From positions 2,666,001-2,730,000 of the forward strand of contig JQNH01000001.1 in NCBI GenBank assembly GCA_000745135.1: a stretch of DNA of 64,000 bases, in the 5' to 3' direction. Source of the stretch: Rhizobiales bacterium YIM 77505 (GTDB taxonomy: Bacteria > Pseudomonadota > Alphaproteobacteria > Rhizobiales > Beijerinckiaceae). Below, in pieces: positions 32,598 through 41,955 of the stretch. How positions within the stretch are numbered: position 1 is the stretch's first letter; every line of letters starts with the position of its first letter. Below the pieces are notes generated by a model. It made no database searches and had not been told where the DNA came from. It was given only the letters and a program-made list of their open reading frames with translations. The translations under genes and the position numbers were made by a program.

Positions 32598-35327
32598 CTA
32601 AACCGTTGGAAGGCGTCCTCCGTCATCCCTCCCTTCGATGGGCAGGCGCACGATCTTGATCTCGGGATCGGATGGGTCAGGCTCGATCGCGAAACCCAAC
32701 CCCTCGCACATGGCGAGCATGACGGTGTTCTCCCTGAGCACCTGACCTTCCACCGCGCGCAGCCCGTCGGCGCGCGCCCATTCGATCATGAGCTGCATCA
32801 GCTCCCATCCAAGTCCGATCCCTTTCAGGTCCGACCGCAGCAGAATGGCGTATTCTCCGGTCTCGTGATTGGCATCGGCGTGCAGTCGCACGACCCCCAT
32901 CATTTCGCGGGTCTCGGCATCGAGGGCCACGAAGGCGATGGCGCGGGCGTAATCGATCTGGACGAGCCGCGCGAGGAAGCTGTGGCTGAACTCCCGCACC
33001 GGCGCGAAGAAGCGGAGGCGCAGATCCTCCTCGCTCACCCGGCGCAAGAAGGTGAGGAAGAGTTCCTCATCCTCCGGACGCACCGGGCGCACGAACACCC
33101 GCCGGCCGCCTCTCAAGGTGATGGTGCGTTCCCATTCCTTTGGATAGGGCCTGATCGCGAACCGGGGATGGCCCTTTCCGCGCCGTAGCCGCTCATCGAT
33201 CGGGGCGATGCGGATCCGCGCATCCACGGCAATCACCCCGTCGCGATCGGCGAGCAAGGGGTTGATGTCGAGCTCGCGGATCTCGGGCAGATCAGCCGCG
33301 AGCTGGGACAGCTTCACCAATACGAGCTTGACCGCGTGCTCGTCCGCAGCCGGCACGTCGCGGTACGCCTTCAGGATCCGTGACACGCGCGTACGGGCGA
33401 TGAGGGTTGTCGCAAGGGAGAGGTCGAGCGGCGGCAGCGCCAGGGCCTTGTCGTTGATCACCTCGACGGCGGTGCCTCCCCGGCCGAACACCACGACGGG
33501 TCCGAAGGTCGGGTCGTCGGCAAGGCCGGCGATCAGTTCCCGCGCCTTGGGCCGGCGGACCATGGCCTGAACGGTGACGCCGGCGATCCTCGCCCCCGGC
33601 TTCAGGCGCGCGGCGCGCTCGAAGATGTCGCGTGTGGCCTGCGCCACCGCGTCTTCGCTCGTCAGGTCGAGACGCACGCCGCCGATGTCCGACTTGTGGA
33701 TGATATCGGGAGACAGGATCTTGACGGCGACAGTGCCGCCTTCGGCAAGGATCGGGCGGGCCGCGGCGGCCGCCTCCTGCTCATCGCGCGCCAAGGTCAC
33801 GGGAGCCGCCGGAATGGAATAGGCGTGCAGGAGAGCGTTGACCTCCAAGGGATCAAGCCACTCCCGCTGGTCGCGCAGCACCTTCTCGACGATGTCGCGG
33901 GCCGTCAGAAGATCCGGCACGAAATCCTGGGGCAGGCTGTCAGGGGTCTCCATGAGGAGATCCTGCGCCTCGCGGTAGCGGACGAGGTGCATGAAGCCCC
34001 GCACCGCATCCGCTTCGGTTGGAAAATGCGGAATGCCGGCCGCCTCGAACGCCCGGGCGGAGGCGGCGTCCTCCCCGAGCCAAACGGCGAAGACCGGCTT
34101 GCGCCGGTAAGTCTTGGCACGGTCGCGCTGCACCGCCTCGACCACTGCCGCCGCCGAGGCCGAGGCCGAGGCGAGGGCGGTCGGGACGTTCAGCACGAGG
34201 ATCGCATCGTTCTCCTGATCGGCGAGGAGCGCGTCCATCGCTGCGGCATAACGGGCGGCGTCGGCGTCTCCGATGATGTCGACCGGGTTGGCGCGGGACC
34301 AGGTCGGCGGCAGGACGCGGTCGAGCTGTCCCAACGCCGCCGCGGAGAGATCGGCCAATGTACCGCCGAGGTCGAGCAGTCGATCGACCGCGAGCACCCC
34401 GACGCCGCCTCCGTTGGTGAGAATGGCCAGACGCTTGCCAGGGAAGGGCTTCTGCCGCCCGAGCGTCTCCACCGCCGCGAAGAGCTCGTCGAGATCGAGG
34501 ACGCGCAGGAGACCGGCCCGTCGGAAGGCCGCCTCGTAGACGGCGTCTGAGCCGGCGAGAGCGCCCGTATGGGTCGCGGCCGCCCTCGCGCCTTGGGCGT
34601 GCCGCCCGGACTTGATCACGACAACGGGCTTCGTCCGCGCCGCGGCCCGCGCCGCCGACATGAATTTGCGCGCATCGGCCACCGACTCGACGTAGAGGAG
34701 GATGGCGCGGGTCGCGCGATCGGCGGCGAAATAGTCAAGGCAGTCGCCGAAATCCACATCAACCTGGTCGCCGAGCGAGACCAGGCCGGAAAAACCGACA
34801 TTGCGGCCAGTGGCCCATTCGATCAGTCCAGCCTCCACGGCTCCCGATTGTGAAATCAGGGCGAGATCGCCGGAGGCTGGCATCCGCGCCGCGAAGCTGG
34901 CGTTAAGCCTTGCAGGCGGAGCGATGACCCCGAGGCAGTTCGGACCGACAAGCCGCAGGCCGCGCGCACGGGCCGCGAGCCGCGCTTCTTCCGCAAGGGA
35001 GCCCGCCCCGTGGCCGAGGCCGGCGGTGATGATGATGGCGGCGCCGACGCCCCGTTCTCCCGCCGTTGCGACGAGTCCCGGAACGGTCGCCGGCGGAGTG
35101 GCCACAACGACGAGGTCAGGGGGAGCCGGAAGGTCCTCGAGACGGGAGAGGCAGGGGAGGCCGTCGATCTCCCGATATTTCGGATTGATCAGGTGAAGCG
35201 CTCCGCCAAAGCCCGCCTCGCGCAGGTTCCTCAGCACCGTGCGGCCGAGAGAGCCTTCCCGCGAACTTGCGCCCAGGAGAGCGACGGAGCGAGGCGCGAA
35301 GATTTTGTCGAGACGGTAGGTGGACAT
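32598..35327 (-). CDS. Acyl-CoA ligase (ADP-forming-like) fused to GNAT acetyltransferase
   Basis: A 909-residue protein with an acetate--CoA ligase (ADP-forming) CoA-binding domain at the start (FAPRSVALLGASSREGSLGR), a ligase/succinyl-CoA-synthetase region with THTGALAGSDAVYEAAF, an ATP-grasp part (about 480-700), and a C-terminal GNAT (about 735-890; GLGWELMQLMIEWARADGLRAVEGQVL). This is the Pat/PatZ type of protein lysine acetyltransferase, which in enterics controls acetyl-CoA synthetase. The His of THTGALAG corresponds to the phosphohistidine of active ADP-forming ligases, so ligase activity may be retained here. Faces bfr tail to tail, 33 bases apart. Confidence 0.92.
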   Translation of the reverse strand: MSTYRLDKIFAPRSVALLGASSREGSLGRTVLRNLREAGFGGALHLINPKYREIDGLPCLSRLEDLPAPPDLVVVATPPATVPGLVATAGERGVGAAIIITAGLGHGAGSLAEEARLAARARGLRLVGPNCLGVIAPPARLNASFAARMPASGDLALISQSGAVEAGLIEWATGRNVGFSGLVSLGDQVDVDFGDCLDYFAADRATRAILLYVESVADARKFMSAARAAARTKPVVVIKSGRHAQGARAAATHTGALAGSDAVYEAAFRRAGLLRVLDLDELFAAVETLGRQKPFPGKRLAILTNGGGVGVLAVDRLLDLGGTLADLSAAALGQLDRVLPPTWSRANPVDIIGDADAARYAAAMDALLADQENDAILVLNVPTALASASASAAAVVEAVQRDRAKTYRRKPVFAVWLGEDAASARAFEAAGIPHFPTEADAVRGFMHLVRYREAQDLLMETPDSLPQDFVPDLLTARDIVEKVLRDQREWLDPLEVNALLHAYSIPAAPVTLARDEQEAAAAARPILAEGGTVAVKILSPDIIHKSDIGGVRLDLTSEDAVAQATRDIFERAARLKPGARIAGVTVQAMVRRPKARELIAGLADDPTFGPVVVFGRGGTAVEVINDKALALPPLDLSLATTLIARTRVSRILKAYRDVPAADEHAVKLVLVKLSQLAADLPEIRELDINPLLADRDGVIAVDARIRIAPIDERLRRGKGHPRFAIRPYPKEWERTITLRGGRRVFVRPVRPEDEELFLTFLRRVSEEDLRLRFFAPVREFSHSFLARLVQIDYARAIAFVALDAETREMMGVVRLHADANHETGEYAILLRSDLKGIGLGWELMQLMIEWARADGLRAVEGQVLRENTVMLAMCEGLGFAIEPDPSDPEIKIVRLPIEGRDDGGRLPTV

Positions 35328-35417
35328 GGAGCTTGCGGCACCGCTGGAACTGCAGCGCCGCTATAGCAGATCCTCGATGCGTTGAGCCGCCGCGCATGTG
35401 CGGCGAGCGGAAGCACA

Positions 35418-35444
35418 ACGGGCGGCGCATCAGACGCCGCCCGT
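35418..35444 (-). terminator. Terminator-like hairpin after the Tyr-rich gene
   Basis: A 10-bp perfect stem (ACGGGCGGCG / CGCCGCCCGT) with a 7-base loop, 16 bases past the stop of the gene at 35461-35934. Only a weak T-rich stretch follows on the reverse strand (TGTGCTTCC), so termination efficiency is uncertain. Confidence 0.5.
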
Positions 35445-35460
35445 CGCGTATGCCAGGAGT

Positions 35461-35934
35461 TTAGTCCCAGTAGCCGCCCGAGGTCTGGCCCAGGTTCTGT
35501 TGCCAGGGACGCAGGGACGGGTTCCGAGCGTTGTCGTTGCCGTAGTAGCCGTAGCGCACCGGAGAACGGACGTGCACCACGGGAGGGGCGTACTCGTAGC
35601 TTCGCACCACCCGCCGCGTGCGATAGACCGGACGCGGCACATAGACCACCGGGGCAGGTGCGTAATCATAGGCGGGGACGGCATAAGAGTAGGCCGGCCC
35701 ATAGGCGTAAGCCGGGGCATAAGCCGGCCCATAGCCGTAACCATAGGCGGGTGCCGCATAGGCGCTCGACGCCGCTGCCCCGATCAGAGCGCCAGCCGCG
35801 AGCCCGCCGACGACGCCGGCGGCCACCGCCCCGCCATGACCACCACGCCAGCGCGCCTGTGCATCACCGGCGCCGAGCGCGCTTGCGGCGAGGATCGCGG
35901 CCGCAGACAGGCCTGCAAGTGTTTTCATCCGCAT
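35461..35934 (-). CDS. Secreted Tyr/Ala/Pro-rich protein with glycine-zipper helix
   Basis: A 157-residue exported protein. Residues 1-27 form a signal peptide (LAGLSAAAILAASALGAGDAQA). Next is a Gly/Ala helix of glycine-zipper type (AAGVVGGLAAGALIGAAASS, about 37-56), then repeats of the type YGYGPAYAPAYAYGPAYSY, then a basic-aromatic region (RPVYRTRRVVRSYEYAPP) and an end resembling BA14K-like proteins (NPSLRPWQQNLGQ). GGAG lies seven bases before the ATG at 35934. Such proteins are abundant in Rhizobiales and are cell-envelope associated; the exact role is not known. Confidence 0.8.
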   Translation of the reverse strand: MRMKTLAGLSAAAILAASALGAGDAQARWRGGHGGAVAAGVVGGLAAGALIGAAASSAYAAPAYGYGYGPAYAPAYAYGPAYSYAVPAYDYAPAPVVYVPRPVYRTRRVVRSYEYAPPVVHVRSPVRYGYYGNDNARNPSLRPWQQNLGQTSGGYWD

Positions 35935-36089
35935 CGATGATCTCCAAGACAGGATCAGTCCTACGGCACCAACGGCAGCCGAGGGCGCTGGTTCAACACA
36001 CCTGATGCGTGAGTTTGCCGCGATCGAAGCTTGACCACGAGTCGGTCAAGCGTCCGCGAGAAGACGGCTTGCGCAGGACGCGGGCGTCC

Positions 36090-37247
36090 TCATCCGCCCT
36101 GCCGCAGCGTTTCGCGCGCGATGATCAGCCGCTGGATCTCGGACGTCCCTTCGTAGATTCGGGTGATTCGCGCGTCCCTGGCGTAGCGCTCGACAGGATA
36201 GTCCTTGATGTAGCCCGCGCCCCCATGGAGCTGGAGGGCCGTATCGGTGCAGCGATGCGCGGCTTCCGACGCGAAGAGCTTCGCCATGGAAGCCTCCTTG
36301 GCGAAGGGAAGGCCCTGATCCTTGAGATGGGCGGCCTGCAGGATGAGGAGCCGCGCCGCCTCGAGGTCGACCTCCCGATCGGCGATCATCCATTGAATGC
36401 CCTGGAAGTCAGCGATTCGCGAGCCGAACTGCCGGCGTTCCCTGACGTAGGTCTTGGCGGCATCCATGGCGGCGCGCGCGATGCCGAGCGAGAGCGCCGC
36501 AACGCCGATGCGCCCGCCCGCGAGTTCCCCAACCGCAACGCGGAAGCCCTCATTCTCGCGGCCCATGAGCGCCCGGAGGGGAACCCGGCAGCCATCGAAG
36601 TGCACGGCGTTCGTGGCCGAACCCGTCTGGCCCATCTTCTGTTCTGCCTTGCCGATGACCAGTCCCGGCGCATCGCGCTCGACAAGGAAGCAGGAAATGC
36701 CCCTGCCCTTCGGGGCCTCGGGGTCCGTGACGGCCCAGACCACAAACAAGCCGGCATACTCAGCGCTGGTAATGTAGAGCTTCGTACCGTCGAGGATCCA
36801 CTCGTCACCCTCGCGCCGCGCGCGGGTCGTCATGGCGGACGGGTCGGATCCGGCGCCGCTTTCGGTCAAGCAGAACGCGCCGGCGGCATAAGTCCCGTCA
36901 GCAAGGCGCGGGAGGTAGGCGCGCTTCTGGTCCTCGGATCCGATCGCCTGGATCACCTCCCCCACCATGTTGGTGACGGAGGCCGTCACCGCGGTGGCCG
37001 TGCAGGCGTAACCCAGCTCCTCGATGGCAAGGGCGAAGGCCACCGCTCCGGCTTCGGCACCCCCATAGGCGGCGCGGATGTTGAGGGCCATGAAGCCGTT
37101 CTCGGCGAGAAATCTCAAATTGGACAGGAAGGCCTCCCGCCCCTCTCCTCGGTCGAGAGCGGGGGCGAGGGGCGCAAGGCGCTCGGCGGCCAAGCGCCGT
37201 GCCGTATCCCGAATGAGCTTCTCTTCGTCGGTCAGTTCGAAGTGCAT
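36090..37247 (-). CDS. Acyl-CoA dehydrogenase
   Basis: A 385-residue flavoprotein oxidising acyl-CoA to trans-2-enoyl-CoA. FAD and substrate motifs are present: AFCLTESGAGSDPSAMTT, YITSAEYAGLFVVWA, RRQFGSRIADFQGIQWMIAD, QLHGGAGYIKDYPVERYARDARI. The catalytic Glu is in RITRIYEGTSEIQRLIIAR, as in short-chain enzymes. ATG at 37247 (MHFELTDEEKLI) is taken; upstream ATG/TTG codons at 37262/37265 are possible. Chain-length preference cannot be decided. The nearby kinase gene lies 77 bases upstream on the same strand. Confidence 0.93.
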   Translation of the reverse strand: MHFELTDEEKLIRDTARRLAAERLAPLAPALDRGEGREAFLSNLRFLAENGFMALNIRAAYGGAEAGAVAFALAIEELGYACTATAVTASVTNMVGEVIQAIGSEDQKRAYLPRLADGTYAAGAFCLTESGAGSDPSAMTTRARREGDEWILDGTKLYITSAEYAGLFVVWAVTDPEAPKGRGISCFLVERDAPGLVIGKAEQKMGQTGSATNAVHFDGCRVPLRALMGRENEGFRVAVGELAGGRIGVAALSLGIARAAMDAAKTYVRERRQFGSRIADFQGIQWMIADREVDLEAARLLILQAAHLKDQGLPFAKEASMAKLFASEAAHRCTDTALQLHGGAGYIKDYPVERYARDARITRIYEGTSEIQRLIIARETLRQGG

Positions 37248-37324
37248 GGGGCAGCATCGCATCAAAGCGGGCCAGGGTAGAGGCAGGCCATCCTTCCCGC
37301 AATCGGACGGGGCTTCCGCTCGAG

Positions 37325-40156
37325 CTACTCGGCGAGCACCCTGGTCGGCGGGAACAGGACCTCGACGAGCGTTCCCTCGGCCTGAGCGCTCCTGATGTGG
37401 AGCGTGCCTCGATTCGCTTCCACCAGCGCCTTGGTGAGCGGCAGGCTCAAGCCCATTCCGCCGACTTTGGGCGCGTGGCTCGGATCGCGGAAGGGGTCCA
37501 GCGCGGCCTTGAGCTCTTCCGCCGTCATCCCGACGCCTGTGTCGCGGACGCGCATCACCACTTCGCCGCGGTCGGTGAGGGCGGTCGAGACGATGACCTG
37601 GCCGCCTGCGTCGGTGAACCTGATCGCGTTGGAAATGATGTTCTGAGCGATCTGCCTCAAGGAGCGCGCATCGGCGACGATCGACGGCAGCTTAGGGGCG
37701 AAGCTGGTGCGCATCACGATGCGCTCGCGAGCGGCCTCCCGCTGGAGGGCGGCAACGCACTCGGTCACCACCTCGTTGAGCTGGACGCCGGTGAAGGCGA
37801 GTTCCAGCCGCCCCGCCTCGATCCTGGCAAGATCGACAAAATCATTGATGAGCTTGACGACCTGGCCGCCCGACTCGTGGATGTCCAGCAGGTAATCCTT
37901 GTAGCGGTCATTGCCGATGGGCCCGAACCGCTCCTCCAGCATCACCTCCGCGAAACCGATGATCGCGTTGAGCGGTGTACGGAGTTGATGGCTGATACGG
38001 GCGAGGAAGTCCGATTTCTGCGCGTTGACCTCCGCTGCGGTCCGTTTGGCGGCCAGAAGTTCGCTCTCCGTCTTCTTGAGGGAGGTGATATCACGCAGGA
38101 CGGCGCAGAAGCGGCGCTCGCCGTCCTCCTCGACCCGACCGATCGTCATGAACAGGGGAATGGTGCCACCCTGGCGCACGCGGCCCACAACTTCGCGGCC
38201 GTCGTTGAGGACGCTTGCGACTCCATTGCGCCGCAACCCCTCGAGATAGTCGAGCGCGGCCATATGGCTCTCATAAGCGAGGAGCACGATGAGCGGATCG
38301 CCGACCACTTCATTCTGCTCGTAGCCGAAGAGCGCCTCGGCGGAGCGGTTGAGCGACAGGATGCGCCCGGCCTCGTCCAGGACGACCACCCCATCCGTCG
38401 CCGTGTCGAGGATGGAGGATAGTTCCCGCAGCCGCGCCTCCTTGGCGCGCAGATCAAGTTCAAGCGCGCGCAGACGTTGAACCGCCTCTGCGTCTGGCGC
38501 CCGACGGATGAGGAGCAGACTGGCGGGCAGGCCGTTCCACTCGACAACGGTCAGCCGAACGTCGACGGCGACACTGTCGCCCTGCGCGGTCGAGAGCGCG
38601 AGGGGCTGGGGCCTGTCGCCGAGTTGCGCAAAGCCGCCGCTGCGGCCGCGGAACAACCGCTCCAGACCGCCGCTGCCGGCGAGGGCCGAGAGGCTTGCGA
38701 AGCCGACGAGGTCGAGACAGGCGCGGTTGGCGTAAAGGATCTCATCGCCGCGATGGATGAGGATCCCGATCGGAAGACGGTCGAGGATGGCGGTCTCGCC
38801 GGAAGCCGAGCCGCGGTCATCCTCGATGTCCGCAGGGGCCGACCCTGACGACGGCGGAGCGGCATCGTCCTCGAAGCGGGCGCCGAGAGCGCGAGCGATC
38901 TCGCGAAAAGCGCTTCGCTCGGCCAGGGAGAGGCTCGGCACCTCTTTGCGGCGATGCTCGCTCGTCTCGCCCCTCGTCCGGGGCTCGGACGACCCGGGCG
39001 GGGTCGACGGATTCGCATCGGCCTCCTCATCGATGGCACGCAGCGGCACCCGCGGCGCGTCGAGGGATGCGCTCGCAGAGCCTTTGAGCTCGGGAAAGGT
39101 GGGCTCAGCCTCCGCCGTCTGCTCGGTGGCAGCCTCGAGACGCCCCTCGGATACCGGATCGTCAGAAGGCGCCGATCGCAGCGGGACGGGCGCCGGGGCC
39201 GGAGGAAGGCCGCTCCCCTCCCCTTCGGTCGCCTCCTGAGCGTCCAGAGCGGCTGGAGGGACTCCTCCTCGCTCGCGGGGCCTGTCCACATGCAGGAGCC
39301 CGAAGCCCCTGAACCCGGCGGGCGCTCCGTCGCGTCCGGAGAGCGGAACCCCTGCGAGGTCGACCGGGATCGCGTCATCGGATCCCTCGCAGCGCCAAAA
39401 CACGGTCAATCCGCTAAAGGTCTCCCGCCGGGCGAATGCAGCCATGACGACCCCGTCGGGATCATCGACGAGCAAGCCACAGACGTCTTCCCAACGCCGC
39501 CCGACGACATGGGCTTGCGCTGCACCGACGACTTGCGCCAGGGCTTCCGAAACGCTTGTGAACCGTCCCTCCGCATCCACCTGCCAGAGGAAGCGCACCA
39601 GGCGGTCGCCTCGCCCGCGCTCCGCCGGCTCACGAGGCGCACGAGGCGCACGAGGCGCTTCCACCGCCGGCTTCACCACGGCGACGTCGGTGTCGCGCTT
39701 TGCGCCCCTCCCCTCAGTCGTCCCGGGGTGGAGGGCGACTTCAGAGCGGGGACGTGGGCGCCGCGGGGCAAGATCCGGCAATGGCCCGACCAGGGCCGTC
39801 AACAAGATCTCCTCCCCCGACGGCAACATGGCGAGCCGGCAGGCGCAGGTCACCGGCGGTGCGATGCGGTGAGGATCGAGGCGCAACCGCTCGAGGCGGG
39901 GTCGGACCCGCGGGGCAAGCCCGCCTGCCAGCGCCCTCAAGCGCGGCAGATCGGGAATCTCCGGGGCCACGCGCCCATTCTCCGCGACGACGAGGGCGTG
40001 ATAGACACCGGTGGCCCGGGAGGACCGCCAAACAATCCGCTCTCCCGTCCGATCCCACACCAGGACAGCGGTCTCTGGCTGCGCGAACAGCGCTGAGTCC
40101 GGATCCGCCGCCAGTCCAGCAACGGTCCCTCCGATCTCGTCCTCGCGATGAGCCAT
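37325..40156 (-). CDS. PAS sensor histidine kinase, PdhS/PleC-like
   Basis: A 943-residue soluble kinase. A long N-terminal part includes one PAS-like stretch (about 200-290) and a Pro/Glu-rich disordered linker (about 300-430). Further PAS domains lie near 460-560 and 600-710 (LDTATDGVVVLDEAGRILSLNRSAEALFGYEQNEV). The HisKA His is in ARISHQLRTPLNAIIGFAEVM (about 720); the ATPase has N (NIISNAIRFTD), G1 (VRDTGVGMT) and G2 (GGMGLSLPLTKALVEANRG). The ending GTLVEVLFPPTRVLAE is typical of the PdhS/CbrA family that acts on DivK in the CtrA cell-cycle network. This assignment rests on the C-terminus; input signal unknown. ATG at 40156 follows GGGGCGG. Confidence 0.87.
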   Translation of the reverse strand: MAHREDEIGGTVAGLAADPDSALFAQPETAVLVWDRTGERIVWRSSRATGVYHALVVAENGRVAPEIPDLPRLRALAGGLAPRVRPRLERLRLDPHRIAPPVTCACRLAMLPSGEEILLTALVGPLPDLAPRRPRPRSEVALHPGTTEGRGAKRDTDVAVVKPAVEAPRAPRAPREPAERGRGDRLVRFLWQVDAEGRFTSVSEALAQVVGAAQAHVVGRRWEDVCGLLVDDPDGVVMAAFARRETFSGLTVFWRCEGSDDAIPVDLAGVPLSGRDGAPAGFRGFGLLHVDRPRERGGVPPAALDAQEATEGEGSGLPPAPAPVPLRSAPSDDPVSEGRLEAATEQTAEAEPTFPELKGSASASLDAPRVPLRAIDEEADANPSTPPGSSEPRTRGETSEHRRKEVPSLSLAERSAFREIARALGARFEDDAAPPSSGSAPADIEDDRGSASGETAILDRLPIGILIHRGDEILYANRACLDLVGFASLSALAGSGGLERLFRGRSGGFAQLGDRPQPLALSTAQGDSVAVDVRLTVVEWNGLPASLLLIRRAPDAEAVQRLRALELDLRAKEARLRELSSILDTATDGVVVLDEAGRILSLNRSAEALFGYEQNEVVGDPLIVLLAYESHMAALDYLEGLRRNGVASVLNDGREVVGRVRQGGTIPLFMTIGRVEEDGERRFCAVLRDITSLKKTESELLAAKRTAAEVNAQKSDFLARISHQLRTPLNAIIGFAEVMLEERFGPIGNDRYKDYLLDIHESGGQVVKLINDFVDLARIEAGRLELAFTGVQLNEVVTECVAALQREAARERIVMRTSFAPKLPSIVADARSLRQIAQNIISNAIRFTDAGGQVIVSTALTDRGEVVMRVRDTGVGMTAEELKAALDPFRDPSHAPKVGGMGLSLPLTKALVEANRGTLHIRSAQAEGTLVEVLFPPTRVLAE

Positions 40157-40280
40157 TCTGCCGCCCCGCCAGTCGCACTGGTTAAGGATTGGTTTATTAT
40201 AACTTGCGTGCCAGTGCATCGACGATGGCGGCCTTCGCGGCCCGTCGAGCTTACGTCAAGGTTAATGCAAGCAGCCGATA

Positions 40281-40320
40281 TTTGATTTTGCGTCGCACAA
40301 TGTGATATTGCGTCGCACAA
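40281..40320 (+). promoter_or_regulatory. Tandem 20-bp operator (PhaR-like) upstream of phasin genes
   Basis: Two adjacent 20-base units, 18 of 20 identical, each containing TTGCGTCGCACAA. Each has the TGC-N3-GCA core bound by PhaR, the repressor of phasin genes in PHA-producing alphaproteobacteria. A 20-base period puts both on one face of the helix. They end 27 bases before the phasin start, so binding would block transcription. PhaR itself is not in the window. Confidence 0.65.
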
Positions 40321-40347
40321 ATCGGCGGCATAGCCAGGAGATGGTCC

Positions 40348-40740
40348 ATGAGCCCGAACCAGAACCAATACGAAATCCCAACCGAGATGCGGGATCTGGC
40401 GGAGAAGAGCGTCGAGCAGGCTCGCCGCGCCATCGACGGCTTCATGGGCGCGGCCCGGAAGACCCTGGATACCTGGGAAGGCTCGACGACGACGGTGCAG
40501 TCGGGTGCGAAGGATATCACCCGCAAGACCTTCGCCTATGCCGAGCAGAACATCGATGCGGCCTTCGACCTTGCCCAGAAGCTGGTCCGTGCCAAGGACC
40601 TTCAGGAGGCGATGCAGATCCAGGCGGAGTTCGTACGCTCGCAATTTGCCGCCATGCAGGCGCAGATGAAGGAGTTCGGCACCGCGGTGCAAGGCGCGAT
40701 AAAGCCGGACACCCAGACCAAGCCTGGCGCGAAGAAATAG
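40348..40740 (+). CDS. Phasin family protein
   Basis: A 130-residue helical protein of the Phasin_2 type, coating polyhydroxyalkanoate granules. EMRDLAEKSVEQARRAIDGFMGAARKTLDTWEGS and AYAEQNIDAAFDLAQKLVRAKDLQEAMQIQAEFVRSQFAAMQAQMKEFG are characteristic. AGGAG lies upstream of the ATG at 40348. A second phasin follows 13 bases after the stop, presumably in one operon controlled by the tandem operator at 40281-40320. Confidence 0.94.
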   Translation: MSPNQNQYEIPTEMRDLAEKSVEQARRAIDGFMGAARKTLDTWEGSTTTVQSGAKDITRKTFAYAEQNIDAAFDLAQKLVRAKDLQEAMQIQAEFVRSQFAAMQAQMKEFGTAVQGAIKPDTQTKPGAKK

Positions 40741-40753
40741 CTGGAAGGCCATC

Positions 40754-41452
40754 ATGACGAAGGACAAGAAGGACGTTCCCGCGAGCCTTGCCCGCCGGAC
40801 CGCCAAAGCCGCCGCCCCGTCGAGCGAGGCGGCGAAGCCGGGAGCCTCTAAGACGAGTCGGACAGCATTGAGGGTTGCCGAGAACGCCGGGGCGGAGGCC
40901 GCCAAGGCAGGGGCGGCGGCGCCCAGCCGCGCCGCGCGAAGGGCGGCTGGCGTCTCTCCGGCCGCCACGACTGCGGCTCGCACCGTTGCGGCCCTGGCCA
41001 GCAAGTCTTCCTCGGCAACGGCCATTGCCGTGGCCGAACCGAAGGCCCAGGTGCCTGCGCCCCTGTCGTTATCAGCATCCGAACAGGCTGCCTCGTCTGC
41101 AATCGCGGCCGTCAGCGCCGAGCCGGAGGCGCCTGCGCCTCGCGCCCCGACCAGCACCGACCATGCTCTTCAGCAAGCGGTCACGGAGAGCGCGGCGGCG
41201 GCCACGCGCGGCCTCGCCGAGCTCAACGGCAAGGTCCTCGACCTTATGCGCACGCAGACGGAGGCGACCATCGATATCTGGCGATCCCTCCTTTCGGCCG
41301 GTTCCCTCTCGGAAGCGGTGCGCGTCCAGACCAGCGGCTTTCGTCGTGCGTACGAGGCCGCGCAGGCGCACTGGAACGACATCGCCGTGACTGCGGGGCG
41401 CGTGGCTCGCGAGTCCACCAAGCCCTTGCAAACGGTCCTGCGGACGGACTGA
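40754..41452 (+). CDS. Phasin family protein with Ala-rich N-terminal extension
   Basis: A 232-residue protein. Residues 1-130 are low complexity, Ala/Lys/Pro-rich and basic at the start, resembling PhaF-like or histone-like tails that bind DNA and link granules to the nucleoid. The C-terminal 100 residues form a phasin helix bundle (ATRGLAELNGKVLDLMRTQTEATIDIWRSLLSAGSLSEAVRVQTSGFRRAYEAAQAHWNDIA). Position within a phasin pair supports granule association. The DNA-binding idea is inference from composition only. Confidence 0.85.
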   Translation: MTKDKKDVPASLARRTAKAAAPSSEAAKPGASKTSRTALRVAENAGAEAAKAGAAAPSRAARRAAGVSPAATTAARTVAALASKSSSATAIAVAEPKAQVPAPLSLSASEQAASSAIAAVSAEPEAPAPRAPTSTDHALQQAVTESAAAATRGLAELNGKVLDLMRTQTEATIDIWRSLLSAGSLSEAVRVQTSGFRRAYEAAQAHWNDIAVTAGRVARESTKPLQTVLRTD

Positions 41453-41593
41453 GCCGCTTGCGGTCGCGCGGAACCGGCCTTGGCCTTATCGTGTGGCAGA
41501 GGGCTCAAGAACGGGGACGGCTTGGCGCTCCCGAACCGGAGAGGGCGGCAGGAGGCGGCCCCTCCGGCGCGGCGTGAGCTTCGGGGTTGACGG

Positions 41594-41803
41594 ATGATCG
41601 CGCGAACGGGCTGCTCGACCCGGCCCGTCCTGAGTGTGCGCATGTGCCTCGTGCTCGCAGCAGGAGCCGCGCTCACCGGAGTGAGCCTGCGGCTGGCGCT
41701 TCCCGTCGCGCCGCCTGAGCCCGCCTTCCTCGAGCGGATTGAAGCTTTGAAGCGCCTCGATCTGGAGTTGCGGGCGCTTCGCGCTGGCGAAGGAATTCGC
41801 TGA
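41594..41803 (+). CDS. Possible 69-residue single-span membrane protein
   Basis: A short frame with a basic start, one hydrophobic segment ([22 protein letters not shown], about 15-36) and an amphipathic helix (FLERIEALKRLDLELRALRAGEG). The upstream GGGG is 7-10 bases from the ATG. Layout is plausible for a small membrane protein, but there is no recognised family and GC-rich DNA keeps frames open. The stretch 41453-41593 around it shows nothing else. Confidence 0.4.
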   Translation: MIARTGCSTRPVLSVRMCLVLAAGAALTGVSLRLALPVAPPEPAFLERIEALKRLDLELRALRAGEGIR

Positions 41804-41811
41804 CCCAGAAG

Positions 41812-41837
41812 AAAACCGCCCGGTCGAGACCGGGCGG
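41812..41837 (-). terminator. Intrinsic terminator of the SGNH-like gene
   Basis: A perfect 10-bp stem (CCGCCCGGTC / GACCGGGCGG, 41816-41837) with 2-base loop, followed on the reverse strand by TTTTCTTCT (from 41815). It lies about 120 bases past the stop of the gene at 41956-43035. Confidence 0.8.
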
Positions 41838-41955
41838 AAAAAGGTAGAAGGCCGGTGGGATGGGGGTCAAAAGGGGCCTTCGAGGTTTGTTGTACCCGCC
41901 TTCCGTTGCGTGAGGATGTCGCGCCGCATTTCAGGCGCGAAACATTCCCAGAGCC

